Positions 17,386-27,520 are shown, counted from the first letter of the stretch. The stretch is DNA of 64,000 bases from Thiosulfativibrio zosterae (GCF_011398155.1 NZ_AP021888.1:2392001-2456000); one strand, 5' to 3'. Translations and numbers: made by a program. The notes: generated by a model from the letters alone, not told the origin.

Positions 17386-19113
17386 ATGAATATTGAACTG
17401 GCATTAAAAGAGAAATTCCCCAACTTTGAAAAAAAAGTCGGTGCCAAACTGGTGTTAAAAGTGCTCAAAGCGCTGCTGCACGAAAACGACATCAATCAAT
17501 TCATTGAACACCACCAACATCTTAAAGGCTTTGCCTTTTTAGATAAAGTGCTCGAACACTTTAATTTTAGCTATCAGGTCAACAGCCGAGATTACCACAA
17601 CATTCCCTCTGAAGGCCGCATCATCATTGTTGCCAATCACCCGATTGGGTCATTGGATGGGTTGGCTTTGTTAAAGCTGGTGCGCAGTATTCGCCCAGAT
17701 GTGCGCATTGTAGCCAATGATTTACTGGCTACCATCAAACCGCTGGAGTCTTTGTTTTTAACAGTCGACAACCTGTCTGAAAAAGCCAATCATAAAGCGC
17801 TGTTTAAAGCCATGACATCCGCCCTCGAAGCCGAACAAGCCGTGATTATTTTCCCCTCGGGCGAAGTGTCGCGTATCCGTCCGAATGGCGTGCGTGATGG
17901 CGCGTGGAAAACCGGATTTTTAAAACTCGCTGCAAAAACCAAAGCGCCGGTTTTACCCATCTATATTGATGCGCGCAATTCTGCGTTGTTTTATAGCCTA
18001 TCTGCCGTTTACAAACCGCTTGGCACGCTGATGCTAGTGCAAGAAATGTTTAACAAATCTCACCAAGAAATCGAGTTTCACATTGGTAAACCCTTTGCTT
18101 GGAAAACCATTGCCCAATCAGATGCGCAAGGCAAACAACTCGCCAATCAATTTCGCAAGCACCTCTATCGCTTAGACAAACCCAAAAAACTCAGCAAATA
18201 CCCATTTTTACAAACCCTAGAAACCGTTGCCCATCCTGTGGATCGTAAAGCGCTCAAGAAGGATCTGCAAAAGGCTGAGCTTCTTGGGCAAACCTCAGAC
18301 GGCAAAAAAATATTCTTATTTGATTACGAATCCGACTCAGCCGTGATGCAAGAAATAGGTCGGCTCAGAGAACTGACTTTTCGCACCGTGGAAGAAGGCA
18401 CGGGCAAGCGCACCGACCTAGATGCCTATGACAGCTATTATCGCCATTTGGTTTTATGGGACGACTTGGATTTAGAAATCGTTGGCGCTTATCGTATTGG
18501 CGAATGCGCCCATATCATTGCCCAAAAAGGCAAAGCTGGACTTTACACCAGCACCTTATTTGACCTAAACCCAGAGATGGATGCCTATTTAGAGAGCGCC
18601 TTAGAACTAGGACGCAGTTTTGTGCAACCGCGTTATTGGGGCAAACGCAGCTTAGACTATTTGTGGTTTGGCATAGGCGCTTATCTGGTGCGCCACCCAG
18701 AAATCAAAACCATGTTTGGCCCAGTGAGCCTATCAAATGCCTACCCTGCTTTAGCCAAAGAACTCATCAGCAGTTTCTACCTGCAACAATTTGGCGATGA
18801 CCGCCACCTAGCCACCGGCAAACGCCCCTTTAAACCCAGCAAGGCCACTTTGAGCATCAGCGAGGCGGAGTTTGCTGGTGACTACAAAGAAAGCTACAAA
18901 AAACTCAACACCCTGCTCGATTTAGAAGGTGTCAAAGTGCCAACCCTGTTCAAACAATACGCCGAACTCTGCGAAGACAAAGGCTGTCGTTTTATTGATT
19001 TTAGCATTGACCCAGACTTTGGCGACTGCATCGATGGCTTGATACTGGTCGATATTGCCAAAATTTTAGCCAAGAAAAAAGAACGCTATATGACGCCAAT
19101 GAAAGCACAGTAA
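17386..19113 (+). CDS. PlsC-type acyltransferase fused to GNAT-like (OlsB-like) domain
   Basis: A 575-residue protein with two acyl-transfer domains. Residues about 60-265 form a lysophospholipid acyltransferase domain with the catalytic HxxxxD as NHPIGSLD and the substrate motif FPSGEVSRI. Residues about 300-510 resemble the N-acyl amino acid synthase / OlsB-like group related to autoinducer synthases (REL-FRTVEEGTG, DDLDLEIVGAYRI, LELGRSFVQPRYWG). Together they suggest membrane lipid synthesis, for example of ornithine-type lipids, which is inferred. ATG at 17386 is chosen because AAGGAG sits seven bases upstream; a longer frame reaching back to 17323 lacks such a site. A known bacterial fusion architecture. 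Confidence 0.8.
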   Translation: MNIELALKEKFPNFEKKVGAKLVLKVLKALLHENDINQFIEHHQHLKGFAFLDKVLEHFNFSYQVNSRDYHNIPSEGRIIIVANHPIGSLDGLALLKLVRSIRPDVRIVANDLLATIKPLESLFLTVDNLSEKANHKALFKAMTSALEAEQAVIIFPSGEVSRIRPNGVRDGAWKTGFLKLAAKTKAPVLPIYIDARNSALFYSLSAVYKPLGTLMLVQEMFNKSHQEIEFHIGKPFAWKTIAQSDAQGKQLANQFRKHLYRLDKPKKLSKYPFLQTLETVAHPVDRKALKKDLQKAELLGQTSDGKKIFLFDYESDSAVMQEIGRLRELTFRTVEEGTGKRTDLDAYDSYYRHLVLWDDLDLEIVGAYRIGECAHIIAQKGKAGLYTSTLFDLNPEMDAYLESALELGRSFVQPRYWGKRSLDYLWFGIGAYLVRHPEIKTMFGPVSLSNAYPALAKELISSFYLQQFGDDRHLATGKRPFKPSKATLSISEAEFAGDYKESYKKLNTLLDLEGVKVPTLFKQYAELCEDKGCRFIDFSIDPDFGDCIDGLILVDIAKILAKKKERYMTPMKAQ

Positions 19114-19191
19114 GATCAAGTATTTTCAGCAAGCCTATTTAAGTTACAATGCGTCCTCTTTATTCAAAATCACTGATTAAGGGTCGCATTT

Positions 19192-19722
19192 ATGAAAGTT
19201 TTCTTTGCTCTTTTAGGTTTGTCTGCCATTTTACTAAGCGGTTGCACCGCGGTTCCCGATAAGGTCACGCCTGTGACGCCTTTTGAACTCTCGCGCTATT
19301 TGGGCACTTGGACAGAAATTGCGCGCTTAGATCACAGTTTTGAAAAAGACCTGATGCAAGTCACCGCCACCTATTCGATGCGCGAAGATGGCGGCGTTAA
19401 AGTGCTTAATCGTGGTGTCAATGTTAAAACCGGTGAAGCAAAAGAGGCCATAGGCAAAGCCTATTTTGTGGAAGATACGAATGTTGGGCGACTCAAGGTG
19501 TCGTTTTTTGGACCTTTCTATGGCGGTTATAACATTGCCAAGTTAGACGCTGATTATTCTATGGCACTGATTATTGGCCCTAATTTAGATTATGCGTGGA
19601 TTTTAGCGCGCAACCCCAACCCCAGTGCGGAACTGTGCCAAGCCTATTTTGCTAAGGCGCGCGACATCGGTATTAATCAAGCAGACTGGATAGCTGTACA
19701 AGGTTGTGGAAAAACAGAATGA
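19192..19722 (+). CDS. blc: Outer-membrane lipoprotein lipocalin
   Basis: A 176-residue bacterial lipocalin. The lipobox is LLSGC near residue 19, giving a lipid-anchored protein. The lipocalin GxW motif is seen in RYLGTWTEIARLDHSFEK, with later family segments YGGYNIAKLD and YAWILARNPNP. Such proteins bind fatty acids or lysophospholipids and are linked to membrane maintenance, which fits the acyltransferase gene upstream, although a functional link is inference. The stop overlaps the start of the next gene by four bases (ATGA), so the two are co-translated. Confidence 0.9.
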   Translation: MKVFFALLGLSAILLSGCTAVPDKVTPVTPFELSRYLGTWTEIARLDHSFEKDLMQVTATYSMREDGGVKVLNRGVNVKTGEAKEAIGKAYFVEDTNVGRLKVSFFGPFYGGYNIAKLDADYSMALIIGPNLDYAWILARNPNPSAELCQAYFAKARDIGINQADWIAVQGCGKTE

Positions 19723-20861
19723 GCCAAGCCTTAAAAGACCTTTATTCACCTGCCCTGATTCAAAGTTTGGCAGATGAAATTCAAATTCACTATGCGCAAT
19801 TTGATAAAAATGGCTTTAAAAATGCCATTTTGATGCCGCAAAACAACCAGCACCCTGAAGGGCATAAAACCTGGTCAAGTTTGAGCTTAAAACAGCGTGC
19901 CAGCCATATTACGCAGCAACTTAAAGCCTTTTTACCCGATGATTATGCGCAAGCCTTGCATTGCATCATTGAAGTGGCGCCCAAGTTTCAAGGCATGGAG
20001 TTTTATTTTTTCCCCGAATTTGTAGCGATGTTTGGCTTAGAAGAAGACTTTGAGTTGAATATGTTGGCGCTGGGATATTTAACCGAATTTTCGACCGCTG
20101 AGTTTGCGGTGCGCCCATTTATTGAGCAAGACCCCGCACGCATGCTGGCGCAAGCCATGTTGTGGACCAAATCAGAAAATGAACACCATCGTCGTTTAGC
20201 CTCAGAGGGATTTCGTCCGCGCTTGCCTTGGGCACATCAACTCAAACTGTTTAAAGAAAATCCTCGAATGCTGTTACCCGTATTAGAAATGCTCAAAACC
20301 GACGAGTCTTTGTATGTGCGCAAAAGTGTCGCCAACTGTTTGAATGACATCAGCAAAGACCACCCAGATTTGGTGAAAGACCTCACGCAAAAATGGCAAC
20401 GCCTGCCTAAGCGTAAAAAAGACGCGTCAGTCAATCCAAATACGCAATGGATTTTAAAACATGCCAACCGCACCCTGTTAAAACGCAGTGACGATATGGC
20501 GTTGAAATTGTTCGGGTTTGATGAACATGAGCATTTAAAAATTCGGGCTTTTAAGGCAGAAAAACAAGTTGCCATTGGCGACTTTATTCACTTTGAATTT
20601 AGCCTAGGTAGCAAACAAGCTCTGGGCAAATTGCGGGTAGAGTTTGAAATTACCTTTGTGAAAGCGCGCGGCAAAACCAGCAGCAAACGGTTTTTCATCA
20701 GCGAATTAGAAGAAATCGGTCGCAAAAAATCTTTTCAGAAACGCTTTGAATTGGCGCAACGCACCACCCGAAAACTGTATCCAGGTCACCACAGCTTGAG
20801 TATTTTGGTGAATGGTCAAGTACTAAAAACCCATGCGTTTATCTTGACCGAAGCGCCCTAA
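19719..20861 (+). CDS. DNA alkylation repair (AlkD-like HEAT-repeat) protein
   Basis: A 380-residue helical protein. The middle part matches AlkD-like HEAT-repeat glycosylases: ARMLAQAMLWTKSENEHHRRLASEGFRPRLPW is represented by the short motif SEGFRPRLPW at about 165-174, then DESLYVRKSVANCLND and WILKHANRTLLKR. AlkD proteins remove alkylated bases without base flipping. The C-terminal 120 residues (after about 255) form an extra beta-rich domain found in a longer subgroup. Start chosen at 19719, where ATG overlaps the lipocalin stop. Repair activity is known for the family and not shown here. Confidence 0.82.
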   Translation: MSQALKDLYSPALIQSLADEIQIHYAQFDKNGFKNAILMPQNNQHPEGHKTWSSLSLKQRASHITQQLKAFLPDDYAQALHCIIEVAPKFQGMEFYFFPEFVAMFGLEEDFELNMLALGYLTEFSTAEFAVRPFIEQDPARMLAQAMLWTKSENEHHRRLASEGFRPRLPWAHQLKLFKENPRMLLPVLEMLKTDESLYVRKSVANCLNDISKDHPDLVKDLTQKWQRLPKRKKDASVNPNTQWILKHANRTLLKRSDDMALKLFGFDEHEHLKIRAFKAEKQVAIGDFIHFEFSLGSKQALGKLRVEFEITFVKARGKTSSKRFFISELEEIGRKKSFQKRFELAQRTTRKLYPGHHSLSILVNGQVLKTHAFILTEAP

Positions 20862-20876
20862 GTCATCCATTGGGCA

Positions 20877-20912
20877 TAAAAAAACCGCCCAAGCCAAAGG
20901 CAGGGGCGGTTC
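20877..20912 (-). terminator. Rho-independent terminator for the aminotransferase gene
   Basis: On the minus strand AACCGCCCC pairs with the later GGGCGGTT, followed by seven T. It lies 34 bases after the aminotransferase stop and between convergent genes. Confidence 0.85.
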
Positions 20913-20945
20913 AAGGAGTAAACTTGTTGCTGTATTTAGCTCAGG

Positions 20946-22061
20946 TTACTTGCCTAAAACTTTTTTCAATGCAGAGGTACAGAATAAAACATTCTCTTCT
21001 TTCGCAGAGAAGCCCATCAAACCAATACGCCAAACTTTTCCAGCCAAAGCACCCAGTCCGGCACCGATTTCTAGGTTATAAGTGTTTAACAATTCCGCAC
21101 GAACTGCCGCATCATCAACACCTTCTGGAATCCAAACTGAGTTCAATTGTGGCAAGCGAACCGCTTCATCCACCACAAACTTAATTCCCAACTCCGTCAA
21201 TCCTGCTTTTAATTTCTCGTGCATGGCGGCGTGACGCGCCCAAGAATTCTCTAACCCTTCTTCTTTCAACATCACCAAAGATTCATGCAAAGCATATAAC
21301 CCATTCACTGGCGCGGTGTGGTGATAAGTACGCTTAGCACCTTGTCCCCAATAACCCATGACTAGGTTTAAATCTAAGAACCAGCTTTGTACTTTAGTTT
21401 TACGGTTGCGCACTTTGTGTAAGGCACGCTCGTTGAAGCTGATTGGCGACAAACCAGGCGTACAAGACAGACATTTTTGCGTGCCAGAATAGATGGCATC
21501 AACGCCCCACTCATCCACACGCAACTCAACACCGGCTAAACCGGTTACCGAATCAACGATGGTTAAACAGTCGTGCTTGTGCGCAATTTCACACAGGGTT
21601 TTCACATCTGAGCAAGCGCCCGTTGAAGTTTCAGCGTGCACAAACGCCACAATCTTAGCATCTGGATTGGCTTGCAAAGCGGCTTCTACTTTTTCAGGCG
21701 AAACAGCCATGCCCCAGTCATCTTCAACCAATACTGCAACACCACCGCAACGCTCAACATTTTCTTTCATACGCATACCAAACACACCGTTGATACACAC
21801 AATCACCTTGTCACCTGGCTCGACCAAATTCACAAAAGCGGTTTCCATACCCGCAGAACCGGGGGCTGAAACCGGCATGGTCATTTCGTTTTCGGTTTGG
21901 AAAGCGTATTTCAACAACTGCTTAACTTCATCCATCATGCGAACAAATTCTGGGTCTAAATGGCCAATGGTTGGGCGAGCCATTGCTGATAGAATACGAG
22001 GATGAACATCAGATGGACCAGGCCCCATGAGGGTACGCACAGGTGGATTGAATGACTGCAT
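20946..22061 (-). CDS. Serine/alanine-glyoxylate aminotransferase (class V, PLP)
   Basis: A 371-residue PLP enzyme of the class V aminotransferase family. It begins with the family pattern MGPGPSDVHPRIL, has the cofactor aspartate in VDSVTGLAGVELR and the Schiff-base lysine in SGTQKCLSCTPGL, and ends with the usual KVWRIGLMG segment. The enzyme converts glyoxylate to glycine using alanine or serine. It is divergent from glcDEF, which make glyoxylate from glycolate, so the genes together recover carbon from 2-phosphoglycolate in an organism using Rubisco, which is inference. Substrate preference between alanine and serine is not resolvable from sequence. Confidence 0.88.
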   Translation of the reverse strand: MQSFNPPVRTLMGPGPSDVHPRILSAMARPTIGHLDPEFVRMMDEVKQLLKYAFQTENEMTMPVSAPGSAGMETAFVNLVEPGDKVIVCINGVFGMRMKENVERCGGVAVLVEDDWGMAVSPEKVEAALQANPDAKIVAFVHAETSTGACSDVKTLCEIAHKHDCLTIVDSVTGLAGVELRVDEWGVDAIYSGTQKCLSCTPGLSPISFNERALHKVRNRKTKVQSWFLDLNLVMGYWGQGAKRTYHHTAPVNGLYALHESLVMLKEEGLENSWARHAAMHEKLKAGLTELGIKFVVDEAVRLPQLNSVWIPEGVDDAAVRAELLNTYNLEIGAGLGALAGKVWRIGLMGFSAKEENVLFCTSALKKVLGK

Positions 22062-22148
22062 AAAATTTCCTTTTACTAAGTTTGCTATCCGTCAAGAATA
22101 ACTTTTATATTTTTTTAAAAAAATGATTAAAAATTGATTTGCCTCAAT

Positions 22149-22154
22149 TATAAT
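22149..22154 (+). promoter_or_regulatory. -10 box TATAAT immediately before glcD
   Basis: A perfect TATAAT ends seven bases before the glcD ATG, and no ribosome binding site is visible between them. Transcription would start at or next to the ATG, so the message may be leaderless. No good -35 hexamer was found at 16-18 bases upstream. Confidence 0.45.
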
Positions 22155-22161
22155 AGTAAAA

Positions 22162-23598
22162 ATGAACCTAATTCAAGAATTATCAAAAAGCTTTTCCAAG
22201 GAGAAGCTCATCATCGATGATGAACAAAAAGCGCCGTTTGAATGTGACGGCCTGTCTGCCTATCGAGAAACCCCTTTGGCGGTTGTACTGCCCACCACCC
22301 ACGAAGAAATCAAAACCGCCCTTGCCATTTGTCGCAAACATAAGGCACCTGTCATCACGCGTGGCTCTGGCACAGGCTTAGCGGGTGGCGCTTTGCCGTT
22401 GCATAATGGCGTGGTTTTAGGGCTTTCAAAAATGAACCGCATTCTCAAAGTCGACCCCTTGGCACGCACCGCTGTCTTAGAACCCGGCGTGCGCAATGTG
22501 GTGGTCAGCCAAACGGTTGCGCCCTATGGTTTGTATTATGCGCCCGACCCTTCATCGCAAGTTGCCTGTTCGATTGGGGGCAATGTTGCCGAAAACTCAG
22601 GTGGCGTGCACTGCTTAAAATACGGACTGACTGTGCACAATGTATTGTCGATTACCATTATCAATATGGAAGGCGAAACCATTGTATTTGATGAAAAAGA
22701 CGATGGCGTTGATCTATTGGCTTTGCTTAATGGCTCAGAAGGTCTATTGGGCATTATTGTCGAAATCAAAGTAAAACTTCTCCCCAAACCCGATACCGCA
22801 CAACTGGTGATGGCTGGCTTTAAATCCATCAGTGCTTGCGCCGATGCGGTGACCAGCGTGTTAGAGCAAGGCATTATTCCGGCAGGCTTAGAGATGATGG
22901 ATAAATTCTCGATTAAAGCCGCTGAAGAATATGCCAAGGTGGGCTATCCACTCGAAGCCGAAGCTTTATTATTGTGCGAAGTGGATGGCAGTTTTGATCA
23001 AGTGGCCGAGGACACTCAGCGCATTTCAGACATTTTAATTGGCAGTGGCGCCAGCTCCATTCAAGTTTCCAACTCAGAAGCAGAACGCATTGCGCTTTGG
23101 CAAGGCCGCAAAAATGCCTTCCCTGCGGTGGGGCGTTTTTCGCCTGACTATTACTGCATGGACGGCACCATTCCGCGTAAACGCTTGGCCTATGTGTTGC
23201 AAGAAATCCGCAAACTGTCTGACAAATATCAGCTAGAAGTCGCCAATGTATTTCATGCCGGTGACGGCAATTTGCACCCGTTGATTTTGTACGATGCAAA
23301 TATTCCGGGTCAACTCCACGAAACCGAAAAATTTGGCGCCGAGATTCTTAAGTTGTGTTTAGAAGTGGGCGGCACCATCACCGGTGAGCATGGCGTGGGC
23401 ATTGAAAAACTTGACTCTATGTGCCATCAATTTGCTGACCCAGAGTTGGAAATTTTTCATGCCATTAAACAGGTGTTTGATGAAACCGGCCTAATGAACC
23501 CCGGCAAAGCGATACCGACCCTGCACCGCTGTGCCGAAGTTGGTCAAATGCATGTCCACAATAATCAACTGCCCTTCCCGCACTTGGAGCGTTTTTAA
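22162..23598 (+). CDS. glcD: Glycolate oxidase subunit GlcD (FAD-binding)
   Basis: A 478-residue FAD-linked oxidase of the GlcD/lactate dehydrogenase family. The PP-loop appears as TRGSGTGLAGGALP, with CSIGGNVAENSGG and the C-terminal NVFHAGDGNLHPL and GEHGVG motifs. GlcD, GlcE and GlcF form a membrane-associated complex oxidising glycolate to glyoxylate and passing electrons to the quinone pool. The gene is followed by glcE with one base overlap (TAATG). The upstream region suggests a leaderless start. In a chemoautotroph the substrate would come from Rubisco oxygenation. Confidence 0.92.
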   Translation: MNLIQELSKSFSKEKLIIDDEQKAPFECDGLSAYRETPLAVVLPTTHEEIKTALAICRKHKAPVITRGSGTGLAGGALPLHNGVVLGLSKMNRILKVDPLARTAVLEPGVRNVVVSQTVAPYGLYYAPDPSSQVACSIGGNVAENSGGVHCLKYGLTVHNVLSITIINMEGETIVFDEKDDGVDLLALLNGSEGLLGIIVEIKVKLLPKPDTAQLVMAGFKSISACADAVTSVLEQGIIPAGLEMMDKFSIKAAEEYAKVGYPLEAEALLLCEVDGSFDQVAEDTQRISDILIGSGASSIQVSNSEAERIALWQGRKNAFPAVGRFSPDYYCMDGTIPRKRLAYVLQEIRKLSDKYQLEVANVFHAGDGNLHPLILYDANIPGQLHETEKFGAEILKLCLEVGGTITGEHGVGIEKLDSMCHQFADPELEIFHAIKQVFDETGLMNPGKAIPTLHRCAEVGQMHVHNNQLPFPHLERF

Positions 23599-24554
23599 TG
23601 CACAACGCCTTCACCCAACAGCTCTCCGAACAGATCAAAACCGCTGTGTCTGAAAAGCGCATGCTGCAAGTGGCCGCCAGTCACAGCAAGGTGCCTTTAG
23701 CGCAAGATATTGAAGAGGTTTCGCTGAGTGATTATAGTGGCATTATTGAATATGAACCCTCAGAGTTAGTGGTCACCGTAAAAGCCGGCACCAAACTTTC
23801 CGACCTCAGTGCTGCACTGGCCGAACGCAAACAAATGCTGGGATTTGAACCACCAGAATATGGCGACTCCACCATTGGCGGCACTTATGCTTGTGCGCTG
23901 ACCGGCCCTTCGCGCCCATTTCGTGGGGTATTGCGCGATTTTGTACTCGGCACCAAGTTAATTGATGGTCGTGGGCAGTTGCTGACCTTTGGCGGACAAA
24001 TGATGAAAAATGTCGCCGGTTATGATGTGTCACGCATGCTGGCAGGCTCTAAAGGTTCTATGGCGGTGGTTACGCAACTCAGTTTAAAAGTGCTGCCACT
24101 GGTCGAAGAAATCACTTATCGTAAAGAAATGCCTGAACAAGACGCGATTATTTTGATGAACCAAATGGCGGGCACAACCTTGCCTTTATCCGGCTGTGCT
24201 TATTATCAAGGGCATTTTTATTATCGCGTTTTCGGCAAACACCCCAAACAAAACAACGAAGCGGTTGATAACCACATTTGGAAAATTCTCAATCCGTTTA
24301 TGCCCAAACTAGAACCTCAGCAAAAATTATGGCGCGTCGATACCGAAGGCCCAGCAGATTCTATTCCTGGTACACTGGCGGTGGGTATGTGCGGTCAACG
24401 CCGTTGGGTTTTGAGTGATACGGCGCCTGCGCCCTACGCCACTTTATGGCAGCGTTATTTTGCGCCCCGCGACAATGTGCCACCGCCAGTGGCCAAGATC
24501 AAAGCTGGGCTCAAAAATGTTTTTGACCCCCATCACATTTTCAAAACCCTTTAA
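23598..24554 (+). CDS. glcE: Glycolate oxidase subunit GlcE (FAD-binding)
   Basis: A 318-residue protein with an N-terminal FAD-binding domain shorter than that of GlcD. Typical features are VTVKAGTKLSDLSAAL, FEPPEYGDSTIGGTYAC, GQMMKNVAGYDVSRML and the C-terminal end FDPHHIF. Its start overlaps the glcD stop by one base, and glcF follows after 13 bases. It is the second flavoprotein of the glycolate oxidase complex; its length is slightly below that of Escherichia coli GlcE (350 residues). Confidence 0.9.
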   Translation: MHNAFTQQLSEQIKTAVSEKRMLQVAASHSKVPLAQDIEEVSLSDYSGIIEYEPSELVVTVKAGTKLSDLSAALAERKQMLGFEPPEYGDSTIGGTYACALTGPSRPFRGVLRDFVLGTKLIDGRGQLLTFGGQMMKNVAGYDVSRMLAGSKGSMAVVTQLSLKVLPLVEEITYRKEMPEQDAIILMNQMAGTTLPLSGCAYYQGHFYYRVFGKHPKQNNEAVDNHIWKILNPFMPKLEPQQKLWRVDTEGPADSIPGTLAVGMCGQRRWVLSDTAPAPYATLWQRYFAPRDNVPPPVAKIKAGLKNVFDPHHIFKTL

Positions 24555-24567
24555 CAGATACGACTTT

Positions 24568-25764
24568 ATGCAAACCAACCTCCCCCAAGACTTGCTCGCA
24601 ACCCCAAAAGGTCAAACTGCTGACAAGATTTTGCGTTCTTGTGTGCATTGCGGTTTTTGCTTGTCGGCCTGTCCAACCTACGGCATCTTGGGCGACGAAC
24701 TCGACTCGCCGCGCGGGCGTATCTATTTAATTAAGCAAGCCTTAGAAGGCAATGCTGTTTCTGCCAATACCCTGAACCACTTGGATCGCTGCCTGACTTG
24801 TCGCTCCTGCGAAACCACCTGCCCGTCAGGCGTGGAATATAGCCATTTACTGGATATAGGTCGTGAAGTGGTCGAAGCCAAAGCCCCTCGCCCGCTCTAT
24901 CAAAAACTGATGCGCTTTGGCTTGCGCAAAACACTCACCATGCCTTGGTTATTTAACAGCCTAGTGAAATTGGCACCTTGGGTCAAACATTCCAAAGCAG
25001 ACTCAGAGCTCAAACAATTTGTACAAGCCGCACAATTGGCCAATCAAGCCAACCCTGAACAGCGCCAAGTCTTATTAATTGCCGGTTGCGTACAACCCGC
25101 TCTGGCACCCAACATTAATCTTGCCACCATTAAAGTGTTGCACCAGTTAGGCATAGGCGTGCTTGAAACACCCCAAAGCCAATGCTGTGGCTCAGTCAGC
25201 CACCACTTATCGGGCGGCACAGACACGCTCACCCAGGTCAAACGCAATATCGATGCTTGGATTGCCGAGCTCGACCGCGGTGTTGAAGCGATTATTTCCA
25301 ACACCAGCGGTTGCGGCGTGATGATTAAAGATTATGGCCATCTGTTAAAAGACGATGCCGACTATGCAGCCAAAGCCAAGCGCATCAGCGCAGCCACGCT
25401 AGATATTTCGGAGTTCTTGCTTAAACAAGACTTGACCATATTTAAACGCACCACCGAAAATGCCATTGTTTTTCAATCGCCTTGTACCTTGCAACACGGT
25501 CAAAAACTACCAGGCCTGGTTGAAAAAACCTTAATAGACCTAGGTTTTAAACTCAATTTCGTGGCCGACAGCCACCTATGTTGTGGCTCGGCAGGTACCT
25601 ACTCTATTTTTCAACCCGAACTCTCAAATAAACTGCGGGACAATAAGCTGAACGCGCTTTTAAAAGAAGCCCCAGCAACCATTGTCACCGCCAATATCGG
25701 CTGTTTAATGCACCTCCAAAAGGGGACGCAAACACCCGTCAAACATTGGATAGAACTGCTCTAG
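24568..25764 (+). CDS. glcF: Glycolate oxidase iron-sulfur subunit GlcF
   Basis: A 398-residue protein with two 4Fe-4S ferredoxin motifs, CVHCGFCLSACP (about residues 25-36) and CLTCRSCETTCP (about 75-86), and two CCG domains (QCCGSVSHH and LCCGSAGTY) as in heterodisulfide-reductase-like electron carriers. It takes electrons from the flavins of GlcD and GlcE. The start at 24568 fits the family; a longer frame runs back into glcE but is not plausible. The dispersed palindrome at 25510 is within the gene and encodes Pro-Gly-Leu. Confidence 0.92.
   Translation: MQTNLPQDLLATPKGQTADKILRSCVHCGFCLSACPTYGILGDELDSPRGRIYLIKQALEGNAVSANTLNHLDRCLTCRSCETTCPSGVEYSHLLDIGREVVEAKAPRPLYQKLMRFGLRKTLTMPWLFNSLVKLAPWVKHSKADSELKQFVQAAQLANQANPEQRQVLLIAGCVQPALAPNINLATIKVLHQLGIGVLETPQSQCCGSVSHHLSGGTDTLTQVKRNIDAWIAELDRGVEAIISNTSGCGVMIKDYGHLLKDDADYAAKAKRISAATLDISEFLLKQDLTIFKRTTENAIVFQSPCTLQHGQKLPGLVEKTLIDLGFKLNFVADSHLCCGSAGTYSIFQPELSNKLRDNKLNALLKEAPATIVTANIGCLMHLQKGTQTPVKHWIELL
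25510..25519. repeat. Dispersed palindrome CCAGGCCTGG inside glcF
   Basis: Read in a frame giving Leu-Pro-Gly-Leu-Val, different from the Asp-Gln-Ala-Trp frame used in selO and purT. Confidence 0.8.
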
Positions 25765-25790
25765 CCGTTCCATAACCTTAGGATTTAATC

Positions 25791-27467
25791 ATGTCTGATA
25801 TTGAAATCGCACAACGCGCCAAAATGCAACCCATCATCCAGCTGGCCGCTGAAAAATTTGGCATTCCCGCCCAAGACCTCGACCCTTACGGACACTACAA
25901 AGCCAAATTGTCTTTGGAATATGTCGATAGCTTGTCGCATCAAAATTCCATGGGCAAATTGATTTTAGTTACCGCCATTAGCCCCACGCCAGCGGGTGAA
26001 GGCAAAACCACCACCACCGTTGGCTTGGGTGATGCACTCAATCGCATTGGCAAAAAAGCCATGATTTGTTTACGCGAACCCTCTCTAGGCCCTTGCTTTG
26101 GCATGAAAGGCGGCGCGGCAGGCGGCGGTTACTCACAGGTCGTGCCAATGGAAGACATCAATTTACACTTTACCGGTGACTTTCACGCCATCGGCGTGGC
26201 GCACAATTTATTGTCGGCGATGATTGACAACCATATTAACCACGGCAATGCGCTCGACATCGATCCGCGCCGCATCAAATGGAAACGCGTGGTTGACATG
26301 AATGACCGCGCTTTGCGCCAAATCACCGTGGGTCAAGGCGGCCCAGCCAACGGCTATTTGAGAGAAGATGGATTTGATATCGTTGTGGCCTCTGAAGTCA
26401 TGGCAATTTTATGCCTCGCCACCAACCGTGCAGACCTGAAAGAACGCTTAGGGCGCATAGTGATTGGTTACAAATCAGACCGTGTAACGCCTGTTTATGC
26501 CAGTGACCTAAAAGCACAGGGTGCCATGGCGGCCTTATTAAAAGATGCCATTAAACCGAACATTGTCCAAACCTTAGAGAACAATCTAGCCATCGTGCAC
26601 GGCGGCCCTTTCGCCAATATCGCCCACGGCTGTAATTCGGTGACCGCCACCCAAACGGCTCTAAGACTGGCTGATTATGCTGTTACCGAAGCAGGGTTTG
26701 GTGCGGACCTTGGGGCTGAAAAATTCATTAACATTAAATGTCGTGCCGCTAAACTGTCGCCCTCTGCGGTGGTTTTAGTCGCCACCGTGCGTGCCTTAAA
26801 ATTTCACGGCGGTGTTGCCAAAGACCACCTCAATCAAGAAAACTTGGATGCCTTAAAAGTGGGCTTTGCCAACCTAGAGCGCCATATTCATAATGTCACA
26901 CAAAACTACAAACTGCCTTGCGTGGTGTGCTTAAACCACTTCACCCATGACACAGATGACGAAACGGCCATGGTGGTTGCCAAATGTGCTGAATTGGGTG
27001 TGAAGTGCGTTATTTCAAAACATTGGGCCAAAGGCGGAGAAGGGGCTGAAGAACTGGCTCACAGCGTTTTAGAATTGATTGCAGACGAAACGCCCAAGCT
27101 GGAATTTTTATACGACGACAAACTGCCGTTACGCGACAAAATCGAAACCATTGCCACCCGTTTATATGGCGCCTCTGGCATCGTCATGAGCGACAAAATC
27201 GAAGCAGAATTAAAAGAATTGCAAGCCAACTATGGCGAATTGCCAATTTGTATGGCTAAAACGCAAATGTCCTTTTCAACCAACCCTGCCACACGCGGCG
27301 CGCCCTCTGGGCACACAGTGGAAATCAGCGGTCTAAAACTTGAAAATGGCGCAGGCTTTATTGTTGCCATCGCTGGCAATATGATGACCATGCCAGGACT
27401 GCCCAAAGTGCCCACTGCCGAAAAAATCGACATAGACGACAATGGTGTGATTACTGGTTTATTTTAA
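25791..27467 (+). CDS. fhs: Formate-tetrahydrofolate ligase
   Basis: A 558-residue enzyme, the usual family length. It joins formate and tetrahydrofolate with ATP to give 10-formyl-THF. The ATP-binding P-loop is seen as [10 protein letters not shown], followed by [20 protein letters not shown], and near the C terminus [10 protein letters not shown]. It follows glcF after 26 bases and probably belongs to the same unit. With purT next door, formate enters purine synthesis and the C1 pool; formate could arise from glyoxylate decarboxylation, an inference. Confidence 0.95.
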   Translation: MSDIEIAQRAKMQPIIQLAAEKFGIPAQDLDPYGHYKAKLSLEYVDSLSHQNSMGKLILVTAISPTPAGEGKTTTTVGLGDALNRIGKKAMICLREPSLGPCFGMKGGAAGGGYSQVVPMEDINLHFTGDFHAIGVAHNLLSAMIDNHINHGNALDIDPRRIKWKRVVDMNDRALRQITVGQGGPANGYLREDGFDIVVASEVMAILCLATNRADLKERLGRIVIGYKSDRVTPVYASDLKAQGAMAALLKDAIKPNIVQTLENNLAIVHGGPFANIAHGCNSVTATQTALRLADYAVTEAGFGADLGAEKFINIKCRAAKLSPSAVVLVATVRALKFHGGVAKDHLNQENLDALKVGFANLERHIHNVTQNYKLPCVVCLNHFTHDTDDETAMVVAKCAELGVKCVISKHWAKGGEGAEELAHSVLELIADETPKLEFLYDDKLPLRDKIETIATRLYGASGIVMSDKIEAELKELQANYGELPICMAKTQMSFSTNPATRGAPSGHTVEISGLKLENGAGFIVAIAGNMMTMPGLPKVPTAEKIDIDDNGVITGLF

Positions 27468-27494
27468 ACCCCTCACACTTTCCACCTAAATACG

Positions 27495-27520
27495 AGCGGG
27501 CATTTTTGGCCCGCTTTGTC
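27495..27520 (+). terminator. Terminator between fhs and purT
   Basis: AGCGGGC pairs with GCCCGCT around a short T-rich loop, followed by TTG. The T tract is weak. A TATAAT hexamer at 27521 directly downstream may serve purT. Confidence 0.65.

Noticed and set aside
19704-19721. Upstream start for the AlkD-like gene inside the lipocalin gene
   Set aside because: The ATG at 19719 overlaps the lipocalin stop in the usual coupled form, and the extra residues (MWKNR) have no support.
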